64,000 bases of DNA from Pseudonocardia sp. TRM90224. GTDB taxonomy: Bacteria; Actinomycetota; Actinomycetes; Mycobacteriales; Pseudonocardiaceae. The position numbers and the translations under genes are program-made. Positions 57,125 through 64,000 of the stretch are shown piece after piece (the first letter of the stretch is position 1; each line of letters opens with the position of its first letter). The stretch spans positions 1 through 64,000 of the forward strand of contig NZ_JAJGSX010000013.1 in assembly GCF_021245725.1 (NCBI RefSeq), given 5' to 3'. The notes beneath the pieces are model-generated. The model saw only the letters and a list, made by a program, of their open reading frames with translations, was not told the DNA's origin and made no database searches.

Positions 57125-58009
57125 ATGGCGTTCCCGGATCCCCGGCAGTCGCCGGTCATACCCTCCGGGCTCGGCGCGTACCTCGCGCCCGGCCCTTCTT
57201 CGTTCATCGACTTCGTCGCCACGAACGCGCCGCACCTGCTGCCGGGCCGCGTCCCGGAGGGGCTCGCGGCCGGCATCGCGTCCGGGGCCGGCGGCCTGGT
57301 CCCGCGGCCGGACATCCCGCACGGCACCACCATCGTCGCGCTGACGTTCGACAAGGGCGTGCTCATCGCCGGCGACCGCCGGGCGACGGCGGGCAACACG
57401 ATCGCGCAGCGCGACATGGACAAGGTGTTCGTCACCGACTCGCACTCCGCGGTCGGGATCGCCGGCTCCGCCGGTGTCGCGCTGCAGATGATCCGCCTGT
57501 TCACCGTCGACCTCGAGCACTACGAGAAGACCGAGGGCGTGCCGCTCTCGCTCGACGGCAAGGCCAACAAGCTCGCGGGCATGGTGCAGCAGAACCTCGC
57601 CGCCGCCCTGCAGGGCTTCGTCGTGGTGCCGCTCTTCGTCGGCTACGACCTCGCGCGGCCCCCCGCCGAGGCCGGTCGCATCGTCACCTACGACCCCACC
57701 GGCGGTCGGTTCGACGAGCTGCTGGGCTACCACTCGGTCGGCTCCGGCTCGGTCTACGCGAAGTCGGCGCTGAAGAAGCGCCACGACCCCGGCGCCGACG
57801 CCGCGGGCGCGATCCGCGCCGCCGTCGAGGCGCTCTACGACGCCGCCGACGACGACACCGCCACGGGCGGCCCCGACCTGACCCGCAGGATCTTCCCCAC
57901 GGTCGTCACCATCACCGGTGACGAGGGCGCGGTGCGCCGCCCCGAGCCGGAGATCGAGGCCGTGGTCCGTGACGTCGTGGCCGGCCGCACCGAGAACCCG
58001 GGGGGCTGA
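57125..58009 (+). CDS. prcB: Proteasome beta subunit precursor
   Basis: 294 residues. A 67-residue propeptide ends at HG before catalytic Thr68 (TTIVALTFDKGVLIAGDRR); Lys in MDKVF and the SAGVALQM segment complete the Ntn-hydrolase site. Assembles with PrcA in the 20S core and degrades pupylated proteins delivered by Arc. prcA follows after 3 bp. Confidence 0.96.
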   Translation: MAFPDPRQSPVIPSGLGAYLAPGPSSFIDFVATNAPHLLPGRVPEGLAAGIASGAGGLVPRPDIPHGTTIVALTFDKGVLIAGDRRATAGNTIAQRDMDKVFVTDSHSAVGIAGSAGVALQMIRLFTVDLEHYEKTEGVPLSLDGKANKLAGMVQQNLAAALQGFVVVPLFVGYDLARPPAEAGRIVTYDPTGGRFDELLGYHSVGSGSVYAKSALKKRHDPGADAAGAIRAAVEALYDAADDDTATGGPDLTRRIFPTVVTITGDEGAVRRPEPEIEAVVRDVVAGRTENPGG

Positions 58010-58012
58010 CCC

Positions 58013-58831
58013 ATGACGATGCCGTTCTACTCCTCCGTCGACCAGCTCCTGCGCGACCGTTCCGAGCTGGCCCGCAAGGGCATCGCCCGCGGCCGCAGCG
58101 TCGTGGTGCTGACCTACACCGGCGGCGTGCTGTTCGTCGCGGAGAACCGCTCCAGCGCCCTGCACAAGGTCTCCGAGATCTACGACCGCATCGGGTTCGC
58201 CGCGGTCGGGCGCTACAACGAGTTCGACAACCTCCGCACCGGCGGCATCCGCATGGCCGACGTCCGCGGCTACGCCTACGACCGCCGCGACGTCACCGGG
58301 CGGATGCTCGCGAACGCCTACGCGCAGGCGCTGGGCACCGCGTTCGTCGAGCAGCAGAAGCCCTACGAGGTGGAGCTGTGCGTGGCCGAGGTCGGTGTCA
58401 CCGCCGATGACGACCAGCTCTACCGGATCACCTACGACGGCTCCATCACCGACGAGCCGCAGTTCGTCGTCATGGGCGGCACCACCGAGCCGATCAGCAC
58501 GAAGCTCAAGGACATCTACCGGTCCGGGCTCGAGCTGGCCGAGGCGATCGCGATCGCCGTGGAGGGACTGCAGGCCGGCGTGGCGGCGGGCTCCGGCTCC
58601 GGGTCCGGCGGCGGCAACGGCTCGGCGCAGGCCGAGCGGGTGCTCGGCGTCAGCGCGCTGGAGGTGGCCGTGCTCGACCGGGCGCGGCCGCGTCGCACGT
58701 TCCGTCGGATCACCGGCGACGCGCTGCGCGAGCTGCTGCCCGAGGCCAACCGCGCGGTCGACCGGCCCGCGAGGGCCGACGAGGTCGGCGGCGACGACGC
58801 GCCGGCCGGCAGCGGGGCCGTCTCCGAGTAG
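58013..58831 (+). CDS. prcA: Proteasome alpha subunit
   Basis: 272 residues. Starts MTMPFYSSVDQLLRDRSELARKGIARGRSVVVLTY, the gating N-terminus and alpha-subunit signature; ENRSSALHKVSEIYDRIGFAAVGRYNEF continues the fold. A Gly/Ser insert (AAGSGSGSGGGNGSAQAE, about residues 191-208) is unusual. The tail ends in acidic GAVSE. Possible second ATG at 58019. Confidence 0.95.
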   Translation: MTMPFYSSVDQLLRDRSELARKGIARGRSVVVLTYTGGVLFVAENRSSALHKVSEIYDRIGFAAVGRYNEFDNLRTGGIRMADVRGYAYDRRDVTGRMLANAYAQALGTAFVEQQKPYEVELCVAEVGVTADDDQLYRITYDGSITDEPQFVVMGGTTEPISTKLKDIYRSGLELAEAIAIAVEGLQAGVAAGSGSGSGGGNGSAQAERVLGVSALEVAVLDRARPRRTFRRITGDALRELLPEANRAVDRPARADEVGGDDAPAGSGAVSE

Positions 58832-58893
58832 CCGTCCGGTCGCCGGTCGCCGGTCGGGCGCCGCCGGCCGGTAGCCATAGCGGGTGTGCAGCC

Positions 58894-58924
58894 TTGACCT
58901 GCACCCAGGTCGAGGTTGCATGCT
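58894..58924 (+). promoter_or_regulatory. MerR-type promoter of VOC gene
   Basis: TTGACC (58894) and CATGCT (58919) separated by 19 bp, with dyad GACCT / AGGTC (58896-58910 region) in the spacer; ATG 58932 is 7 nt downstream of the -10. No MerR gene is adjacent. Confidence 0.55.
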
Positions 58925-58931
58925 CGTGAGC

Positions 58932-59309
58932 ATGAGCATCGAGCTGAACCACACGATCGTCGCCACCCGCGACAAGGCCACTTCCGCCCGCTTCCTCACC
59001 GACGTGCTCGGGCTGCCGGAGCCGACGACGTACGGGCCGTTCGCCGTCGTCGAGACGGCCAACGGCGTCAACCTCGACTTCATGGACACCGACGGCGAGG
59101 TGCACTCGCAGCACTACGCGTTCCTGATCAGCGACGAGGAGTTCGACGCGGTGGCGAAGCGCCTGGAGGAGCGCGGCGTCGCGACCTTCGCCGACCCCGG
59201 CCACTCGACCCCGGGCCAGAACACGAACGACGGTGGCCGCGGCCTCTACTTCGACTCGCCCGACGGGCACAACCTCGAGGTCCTCACCGTCCCCTACGGC
59301 GGCGGCTGA
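58932..59309 (+). CDS. VOC family protein
   Basis: 125 residues from ATG 58932 (MSIELNHTIVATRDKATSARFLTDVLGL); the earlier ATG 58920 lies in the promoter. Two VOC units, with His in ELNH, Glu in NVDF/GEVHSQHYAF region and DSPDGHNLEVLTVPY. Metal-binding His/Glu pattern is nearly complete, so a metal-dependent lyase or dioxygenase is possible. Sits between prcA and the PAP2/DAG-kinase, interrupting the proteasome gene order. Confidence 0.85.
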   Translation: MSIELNHTIVATRDKATSARFLTDVLGLPEPTTYGPFAVVETANGVNLDFMDTDGEVHSQHYAFLISDEEFDAVAKRLEERGVATFADPGHSTPGQNTNDGGRGLYFDSPDGHNLEVLTVPYGGG

Positions 59310-59335
59310 CGCGACGTCACAGGGTCAGGATCGGG

Positions 59336-60877
59336 TCACATCCGCTGGTACGGGCGATCACGGCCCGTCCAGCGGTCCTCGTGGCGGCGGTAGACGGGGA
59401 TGGCGTCCTTCGCCACGTGGAACGTGTAGCGGCCCGCTTCCCCCACGACCTCCCCGTCCGTGGCGAGCATGCCCGGGACTGCCAGCTCCACCTCCAGCCG
59501 CGGCACCTCCATCTGGCGGTAGACGCGGCTGTGCCCGAGCGCGCCCAGCAGCAGCGCGGTGATCGCGCGCAGGCGGGAGAACCGCACGTCGGCGCGCAGC
59601 CACCGCACGTCGAGCAGGCCCGAATCGAGCGTCGGGCGCCACGCCGGCACCATCCCGCGCGGGTGGTAGGGGCCGTTGCCGACGAAGAGGAACCACACCG
59701 ACGTCCAGCGCCCGTCGATCCTGATCTGCACCGGCTCGGCCCGGCGCAGTACCACGACGAGCGCGGCGGCGAACGCCGGCCACTTGCCCCAGCGCGGCTG
59801 CCACTGCTCGCGCAGCCGCACGAGGTCGGGATAGGAGCCCAGGCTCGCGGTGTTCAGGAAGCAGCGCACCTTCGTGACGGCATCGCGCGCGCCCCCGCTG
59901 GGGTGCACGTCGATCAACCCGAGGTCGACCGCGACGGCCTGGCCGGCGCCGGTCGCGTCGACGGCCTCCTGCAGGTCGTACACGCCGACGTCGCGGGCGA
60001 AGTGGTTGAGCGTCCCGGTGGGCACCACGACCATCGGGAGGCCACGCCGGCCGGCGACGGCGGCTGCGGCCGCAACGGTGCCGTCGCCGCCCGCCACCCC
60101 GATCGCCTTGACCCAGCCGTCGCGCTCCACGACGGCCTCGTCGAGCTGCTCGTCGAGGTCGCGGTCGGGCTCGGCGCGGACCACGACGGCCTTCGGCAGC
60201 GCTTCCTCGAGCTCGGCGGCGGGATCGTGGTTCGGGTCACCGGAGCGCTGGTTCGACACCATCACCAGGCCCTCGCCGTCGGGCAGCTCCGGCACGGCGT
60301 CCAGCGGGCGCGCGCGGGCCTCGTCGGAGTGGCGCACCGGCCACCAGCGGCGGGTGGCGAGCGCGACCCCCGAGCCGATCGCGGCACCGACCGCGACGTC
60401 CGAGCTCCAGTGCACGCCGACGTGCACGCGCGAGTACGCCACCGACGCGGCGATCGGCGCGATCACCAGACCGAGCCGTGGGCTCTCCATCGCCACGGCC
60501 GTCGCGAACGCCGCGGCCGAGGCGGCGTGCCCCGACGGGAACGACGACGACGTCGGCGGGTTCGCGATCGCCTGGTAGGCGGGCAGCTCGGAGGCAGCGG
60601 GCCGGCGACGCGGCAGCAGCGGCTTGAGCACGGCGTTGGCCGAAAGGCTGGCGCCGGCGATCGCGAGCACCCCTCTGGCCGCGGCCTTGCGGGACGCGCC
60701 GCGGCGCGCGGCGAGGATGGCCGCGATCCCGAACCACAGGAAGCTGTGGTTCGCCGCTGTCGAAAGCCGCTTCATGACGGTGTCGAACCGCGACGGCGGC
60801 AGCGAGGCGACCGCGCGGGAAAGCGCGCGGTCGACGTCGTTCACGCGGTCGATGCGCCGACGCGTCCAGGAGATCAC
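59336..60877 (-). CDS. PAP2 phosphatase - diacylglycerol kinase fusion
   Basis: 513 residues, two domains. N-terminal PAP2: KPLLPRRRP, PSGHAAS and SRVHVGVHWSSD (the three acid-phosphatase motifs) among about five hydrophobic segments; C-terminal DAGK catalytic domain from about residue 210 with GVAGGDGTVAAAAAVA and PTGTLNHFARD. Probably dephosphorylates and phosphorylates membrane lipids. GTG 60877 lies 6 nt after minus-strand TAGGGT (60884-60889); GTG 60880 is an alternative. Divergent from the siderophore gene. Confidence 0.88.
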   Translation of the reverse strand: MISWTRRRIDRVNDVDRALSRAVASLPPSRFDTVMKRLSTAANHSFLWFGIAAILAARRGASRKAAARGVLAIAGASLSANAVLKPLLPRRRPAASELPAYQAIANPPTSSSFPSGHAASAAAFATAVAMESPRLGLVIAPIAASVAYSRVHVGVHWSSDVAVGAAIGSGVALATRRWWPVRHSDEARARPLDAVPELPDGEGLVMVSNQRSGDPNHDPAAELEEALPKAVVVRAEPDRDLDEQLDEAVVERDGWVKAIGVAGGDGTVAAAAAVAGRRGLPMVVVPTGTLNHFARDVGVYDLQEAVDATGAGQAVAVDLGLIDVHPSGGARDAVTKVRCFLNTASLGSYPDLVRLREQWQPRWGKWPAFAAALVVVLRRAEPVQIRIDGRWTSVWFLFVGNGPYHPRGMVPAWRPTLDSGLLDVRWLRADVRFSRLRAITALLLGALGHSRVYRQMEVPRLEVELAVPGMLATDGEVVGEAGRYTFHVAKDAIPVYRRHEDRWTGRDRPYQRM

Positions 60878-60903
60878 CACCGAACCCTACGCCGGGCACT
60901 CGG

Positions 60904-60922
60904 TAAGGTAAGCCTCACTTCG
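60904..60922. promoter_or_regulatory. DtxR/IdeR-type iron box
   Basis: TAAGGTAAGCCTCACTTCG matches the TWAGGTWAGSCTWACCTWA consensus at about 15 of 19 positions. Lies 15 bp before the siderophore reductase start, so iron repression is expected. Confidence 0.65.
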
Positions 60923-60936
60923 ACGAGGGGGTGGTG

Positions 60937-61770
60937 ATGGGCGCCGAGGTCCCGTTCGAGCTGAAGGTCCTCGACGTGCGACGCACGTCGCCGAGCATCG
61001 TCCGGATCGGGCTCGCCGGCCCGCCGATCGCGTCGCTCGGTGTGCCGGACGAGGCGTGCGTGCTGCACCTGCCGCTGCCCGACGGCGGTCGCGACGACTA
61101 CGGGCGCTGGTACACCATCCGCGCCGTCGAGCCGCGCACCGGCCGGCTGGACATCGACGTCGTCACCCACGACGGCGGGGTCGGCGCGGGCTGGGCGCGG
61201 CGCGCCGAACCGGGCGACCGGCTGGGCGTCTCGGCCCGCAACAGCTGGTACCGCCGCGGCGCCGACACGGTGTGGCAGGTGCTGATCGGCGACGTCGCGG
61301 CGCTGCCCGCGATCGGCCGGATCGCCGAGGAAACACCTGAGGGCGTGCGCACGACCGCCGTCGTGGAGGTCCCCGACCCCGGCGACGAGGTGCCGATGCC
61401 CGCGCACGTCGACGTCACCTGGGTGCACAACCCCGACCTCGCCCGCCGCAGCCGGCTGGAGGAGCTCGCCCGCGGCCTCGGGCTGGCCTCGCTCGTCGAG
61501 ACCGGCGGCCCCGGCTACGTCTACGTCGCAGGTGAGGCCGCCGCGACCCGCGGCGTGCGCAAGCACCTGCGCCACGAGCTGGGCATGCGGCCCCACCAGT
61601 ACGGCGTGATCGGCTACTGGCGGATGGACAACGAGCGCTGGATGCGCCGCTACGAGCGCACCGCCCAGCAGTACGAACGGATCTGGGCGGAGGCGGAGGC
61701 CACCGGGTCCGACGAGGAGGAGGCGCAGGACATCTACGAGGCGCGCCTGGCCGAGGCGGGGCTGCTGTGA
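60937..61770 (+). CDS. Siderophore-interacting protein (ferric-siderophore reductase)
   Basis: 277 residues. FAD/NAD(P)H reductase of the SIP family: RWYTIRAVEP (FAD-binding RxYT), VGAGWARRAEPGDRLGV and C-terminal GYVYVAGEAAATRGVRKHLRHELGM and YGVIGYWRMDN. Releases iron from siderophores by reduction in the cytosol. GAGGGG precedes ATG 60937. The next gene overlaps its stop (GTGA). Confidence 0.92.
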   Translation: MGAEVPFELKVLDVRRTSPSIVRIGLAGPPIASLGVPDEACVLHLPLPDGGRDDYGRWYTIRAVEPRTGRLDIDVVTHDGGVGAGWARRAEPGDRLGVSARNSWYRRGADTVWQVLIGDVAALPAIGRIAEETPEGVRTTAVVEVPDPGDEVPMPAHVDVTWVHNPDLARRSRLEELARGLGLASLVETGGPGYVYVAGEAAATRGVRKHLRHELGMRPHQYGVIGYWRMDNERWMRRYERTAQQYERIWAEAEATGSDEEEAQDIYEARLAEAGLL

Positions 61771-62413
61771 CCGCTCCGGTGCTCGAAGTCTCCCGGATCT
61801 CGCGGCGCCACTTCCTGACGACCACGACGGCCGTCGGCGCCGGGAGCGTGCTGGCCGGGTGCGCGCCGGCCGCGCCGGCGGGGTCTGCCGGTCCGCGGAT
61901 GCGCAGCGTCCTGACCGACCGGGGTCCCGTCGAGGTGCCCGCCGCCGCGTCGCGGGTGGCCTGCGCCGACTTCTACGGCGCGTTCGCGGTGGTCGACCTC
62001 GATCTCGTGCCCGTTGCCGTCTGCGGCGACGGCTACGAGGCCACCGGCGGCCCGTACCCGCAGCGGCTGCGCGGCGTGCCGAAGGTCGGCGACTTCGTCG
62101 AGCCCGACGTCGAGGCCGTCGCAGTGCAGTCGCCCGACCTGATCCTGCGCACCATCGACACCCCCGACGAGCTGTAAGACCGGCTCAGCTCGGGCTGCTC
62201 CGCGCGGCGGACGTGCTGCTCGTCCCCGCGGCCGTGGACGGGCGCACGCCGGGTCCGGAGGCCGTCCCGCTGCTCGAGTCGCCGCTGTGGGCCGATCCGC
62301 CGGCCGTTGCGGCCGGGAGGGTGCACGCCGTGCCGTACGGGGCGTCGTCGCTCGGCTCGGCGTTCCCGCTGATCCAGCGCCTGCCGGAGATCGTCCTGAC
62401 GCTGCGGGGGTGA
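61767..62413 (+). pseudogene. Broken siderophore-binding lipoprotein (FecB-like)
   Basis: GTG 61767 opens a Tat-type lipoprotein signal (SRRHFLTTTTAVGAGSVLAGC) and the N-lobe of an iron-siderophore binding protein (VACADFYGAFAVVDLDLVPVAVCGDGYEATGGPY ... VEAVAVQSPDLIL). A TAA at 62175 follows DEL. The C-terminal lobe resumes in another frame from about 62186 (LRAADVLLVPAAVDG ... ESPLWADPPAVAAGRV ... FPLIQRLPEIV). Roughly 100 residues between the parts are missing compared with the family (about 320), so it holds a nonsense codon and a frame-shifting deletion. Confidence 0.7.
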
Positions 62414-62489
62414 CTGCGCGACGCGACGCGCCGGAACTCGGCCGTCACAGGCGTGACATGAGTGGCCCCTCTCCGCTTACGCTGGCGGG

Positions 62490-63851
62490 ATGCAGCGGCG
62501 GATCTACGGTGTCGAGACCGAGTTCGGGGTCACCTGCACCTTCCACGGTCAGCGACGATTGTCCCCCGACGAGGTGGCGCGATACCTGTTCCGCAGGGTG
62601 GTGTCGTGGGGCCGGTCGTCGAACGTCTTCCTCCGCAACGGCGCGCGGCTCTACCTCGACGTCGGCAGCCACCCCGAGTACGCCACCGCCGAGTGCGACT
62701 CGCTCGCGCAGCTCGTCGCGCACGACAAGGCGGGGGAGCGGATCCTCGAGGACCTGCTCGTCGACGCCGAACGTCGGCTGGTCGACGAGGGCATCGGCGG
62801 CGACATCTACCTGTTCAAGAACAACACCGACTCCGCTGGCAACTCCTACGGCTGCCACGAGAACTACTGCGTCGCGCGGGCGGGGGAGTTCTCCCGCATC
62901 GCCGACGTCCTGCTGCCGTTCCTCGTCACCCGCCAGCTGATCTGCGGTGCGGGCAAGGTCCTGCAGACCCCGCGCGGGGCGGTCTACTGCCTCTCCCAGC
63001 GCGCCGAGCACATCTGGGAGGGCGTCTCCTCGGCGACCACGCGGTCGCGGCCGATCATCAACACCCGCGACGAGCCGCACGCCGACGCCGAGCGCTACCG
63101 CAGGCTGCACGTGATCGTGGGCGACTCCAACATGTCCGAGGTCACGACCCTGCTGAAGGTCGGCTCCGCGACGCTCGTGCTGGAGATGATCGAGGCGGGC
63201 GTCCAGTTCCGGGACTTCACGCTGGACAACCCGATCCGCGCCATCCGCGAGATCAGCCACGACCTCACCGGACGGCGCACCGTGCGCCTCGCGGGCGGCC
63301 GGGAGGCCAGCGCGCTGGACATCCAGCGGGAGTACTACGAGCGGGCCGTCGAGCACGTCGCGACCCGCGGCTCGGAAGACCCCACGATCCAGCGTGTGGT
63401 CGAGCTCTGGGGTCGCACGCTCGACGCCGTCGAGTCGCAGAACCTCTCGCTGATCGACCGCGAGATCGACTGGGCGATCAAGCACCGCCTCGTCGAGCGC
63501 TACCGGCTGCGCAACGACATGGACATGGCCAACCCGCGCATCGCGCAGCTCGACCTCGCCTACCACGACATCCGGCGCGGGCGCGGCCTCTTCGACCTGC
63601 TGCAGCGCAAGGGCATGGTCGACCGGGTCACCGACGACGGCGACATCGAGGCGGCCAAGGACACCCCGCCGCAGACGACCCGCGCGAAGCTGCGCGGCGA
63701 CTTCATCGCCGCCGCGCAGGCCGCCGGCCGCGACTTCACCGTCGACTGGGTGCACCTGAAGCTCAACGACCAGGCGCAACGCACCGTGCTGTGCAAGGAC
63801 CCCTTCCGGTCGGTCGACGAGCGTGTCGACCGGTTGATCGCGTCGTTGTAG
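62490..63851 (+). CDS. pafA: Pup--protein ligase
   Basis: 453 residues. RRIYGVETEFGVTC, FLRNGARLYLDVGSHPEYATAEC, KNNTDSAGNSYGCHENY and NTRDEPHADAERYRRLHVI, parallel to Dop but without the Dop loop; C-terminal domain follows. Attaches the Glu of Pup to lysines using ATP. Leaderless: TACGCT (62478) is 6 nt before ATG 62490. Confidence 0.96.
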   Translation: MQRRIYGVETEFGVTCTFHGQRRLSPDEVARYLFRRVVSWGRSSNVFLRNGARLYLDVGSHPEYATAECDSLAQLVAHDKAGERILEDLLVDAERRLVDEGIGGDIYLFKNNTDSAGNSYGCHENYCVARAGEFSRIADVLLPFLVTRQLICGAGKVLQTPRGAVYCLSQRAEHIWEGVSSATTRSRPIINTRDEPHADAERYRRLHVIVGDSNMSEVTTLLKVGSATLVLEMIEAGVQFRDFTLDNPIRAIREISHDLTGRRTVRLAGGREASALDIQREYYERAVEHVATRGSEDPTIQRVVELWGRTLDAVESQNLSLIDREIDWAIKHRLVERYRLRNDMDMANPRIAQLDLAYHDIRRGRGLFDLLQRKGMVDRVTDDGDIEAAKDTPPQTTRAKLRGDFIAAAQAAGRDFTVDWVHLKLNDQAQRTVLCKDPFRSVDERVDRLIASL

Positions 63852-63900
63852 CCCGCGGCGCGCTACCGTCCGGCTTCCTGATCATCTACGGGAGGCTCGG

Positions 63901-64000
63901 GTGCAGATCGCCGCTGACGTCGTCGTCGCGCTCGTCGCGCTGATCCACGTCTACATACTGGTGCTGGAGATGTTCCTGTGGCGCACCCCGCGGGCACGGG
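63901..64000 (+). CDS. DUF1304 membrane protein (3' truncated)
   Basis: First 33 codons seen: VQIAADVVVALVALIHVYILVLEMFLWRTPRAR. A hydrophobic segment with VALIHVYILVLEMFLW is the DUF1304 signature. GGGAGG precedes GTG 63901. The rest lies outside the window. Confidence 0.7.
   Translation, partial: MQIAADVVVALVALIHVYILVLEMFLWRTPRAR

Overview
High-GC actinobacterial chromosome, most likely Pseudonocardiaceae (Pseudonocardia-like). The evidence is the complete Pup-proteasome gene set, mycothiol ligase mshC, frequent GTG starts and many predicted leaderless genes with a TANNNT -10 box 6-8 nt before the start codon. Gene order around mshC, PAC2, metH, hisE/hisG, trmI, arc, dop, pup, prcB, prcA and pafA is the conserved actinobacterial backbone; the rest looks like lineage-specific filling. 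No tRNA, rRNA, CRISPR array, transposase or integrase was seen.

Layout. 0-3.6 kb: 3' part of a poly-HAMP hybrid histidine kinase and a response regulator. 3.6-11 kb: aldolase, a Cys-rich leader peptide before a flavin amine oxidase, a DHA2 exporter, a crotonase, an L,D-transpeptidase and a BlaI/M56 pair. 10.98-18.1 kb: a five-gene, translationally coupled minus-strand cassette (SWIM zinc finger, DUF5691-like, VWA, MoxR-like AAA+, DUF5682-like), the most system-like unit in the window. 18.3-21.8 kb: toroid protein, fatty-acid desaturase, MFS exporter. 21.9-28.1 kb: a second MoxR-like ATPase and its VWA partner, separated by a TetR/ABC-exporter pair but carrying the same 23-bp leaderless promoter. 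28.2-32.1 kb: membrane protein and an amino-sugar operon (kinase, SIS isomerase/deaminase, nagA). 32.2-47.3 kb: mshC, DUF2237, MFS, PAC2, metH, HAD phosphatase, hisE, hisG, RecB-like nuclease, lipoprotein, trmI, arc. 47.3-55.1 kb: regulators, VOC proteins, YceI/MarR, a phytase-like secreted protein and Nudix, inserted between arc and dop. 55.1-64 kb: dop, pup, prcB, prcA, then VOC, PAP2/DAG-kinase, a siderophore reductase behind an iron box, a broken siderophore-binding lipoprotein gene, pafA and the start of a DUF1304 gene.

How genes work together. Pup (already ending in Glu) is ligated by PafA, removed by Dop, and pupylated proteins are unfolded by Arc into the PrcBA core; PAC2 and TrmI are the usual neighbours. 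NagA, the SIS protein and the sugar kinase form one coupled operon for GlcNAc use. The two MoxR/VWA modules probably are chaperone-like ATPase systems remodelling protein complexes; their targets cannot be read from sequence.

A striking non-coding layer overlays this: at least four families of intergenic repeats (A: long inverted repeats with CCCCACCGTTTTG ends; B: paired mini-hairpins around AAAGCCACTTT; C: an about 90-bp inverted element centred on CATGGCCGGCCATG; D: a 57-bp element). Every copy lies downstream of at least one stop codon, so they may act as terminators or mRNA 3'-end structures, or be REP-like mobile repeats.
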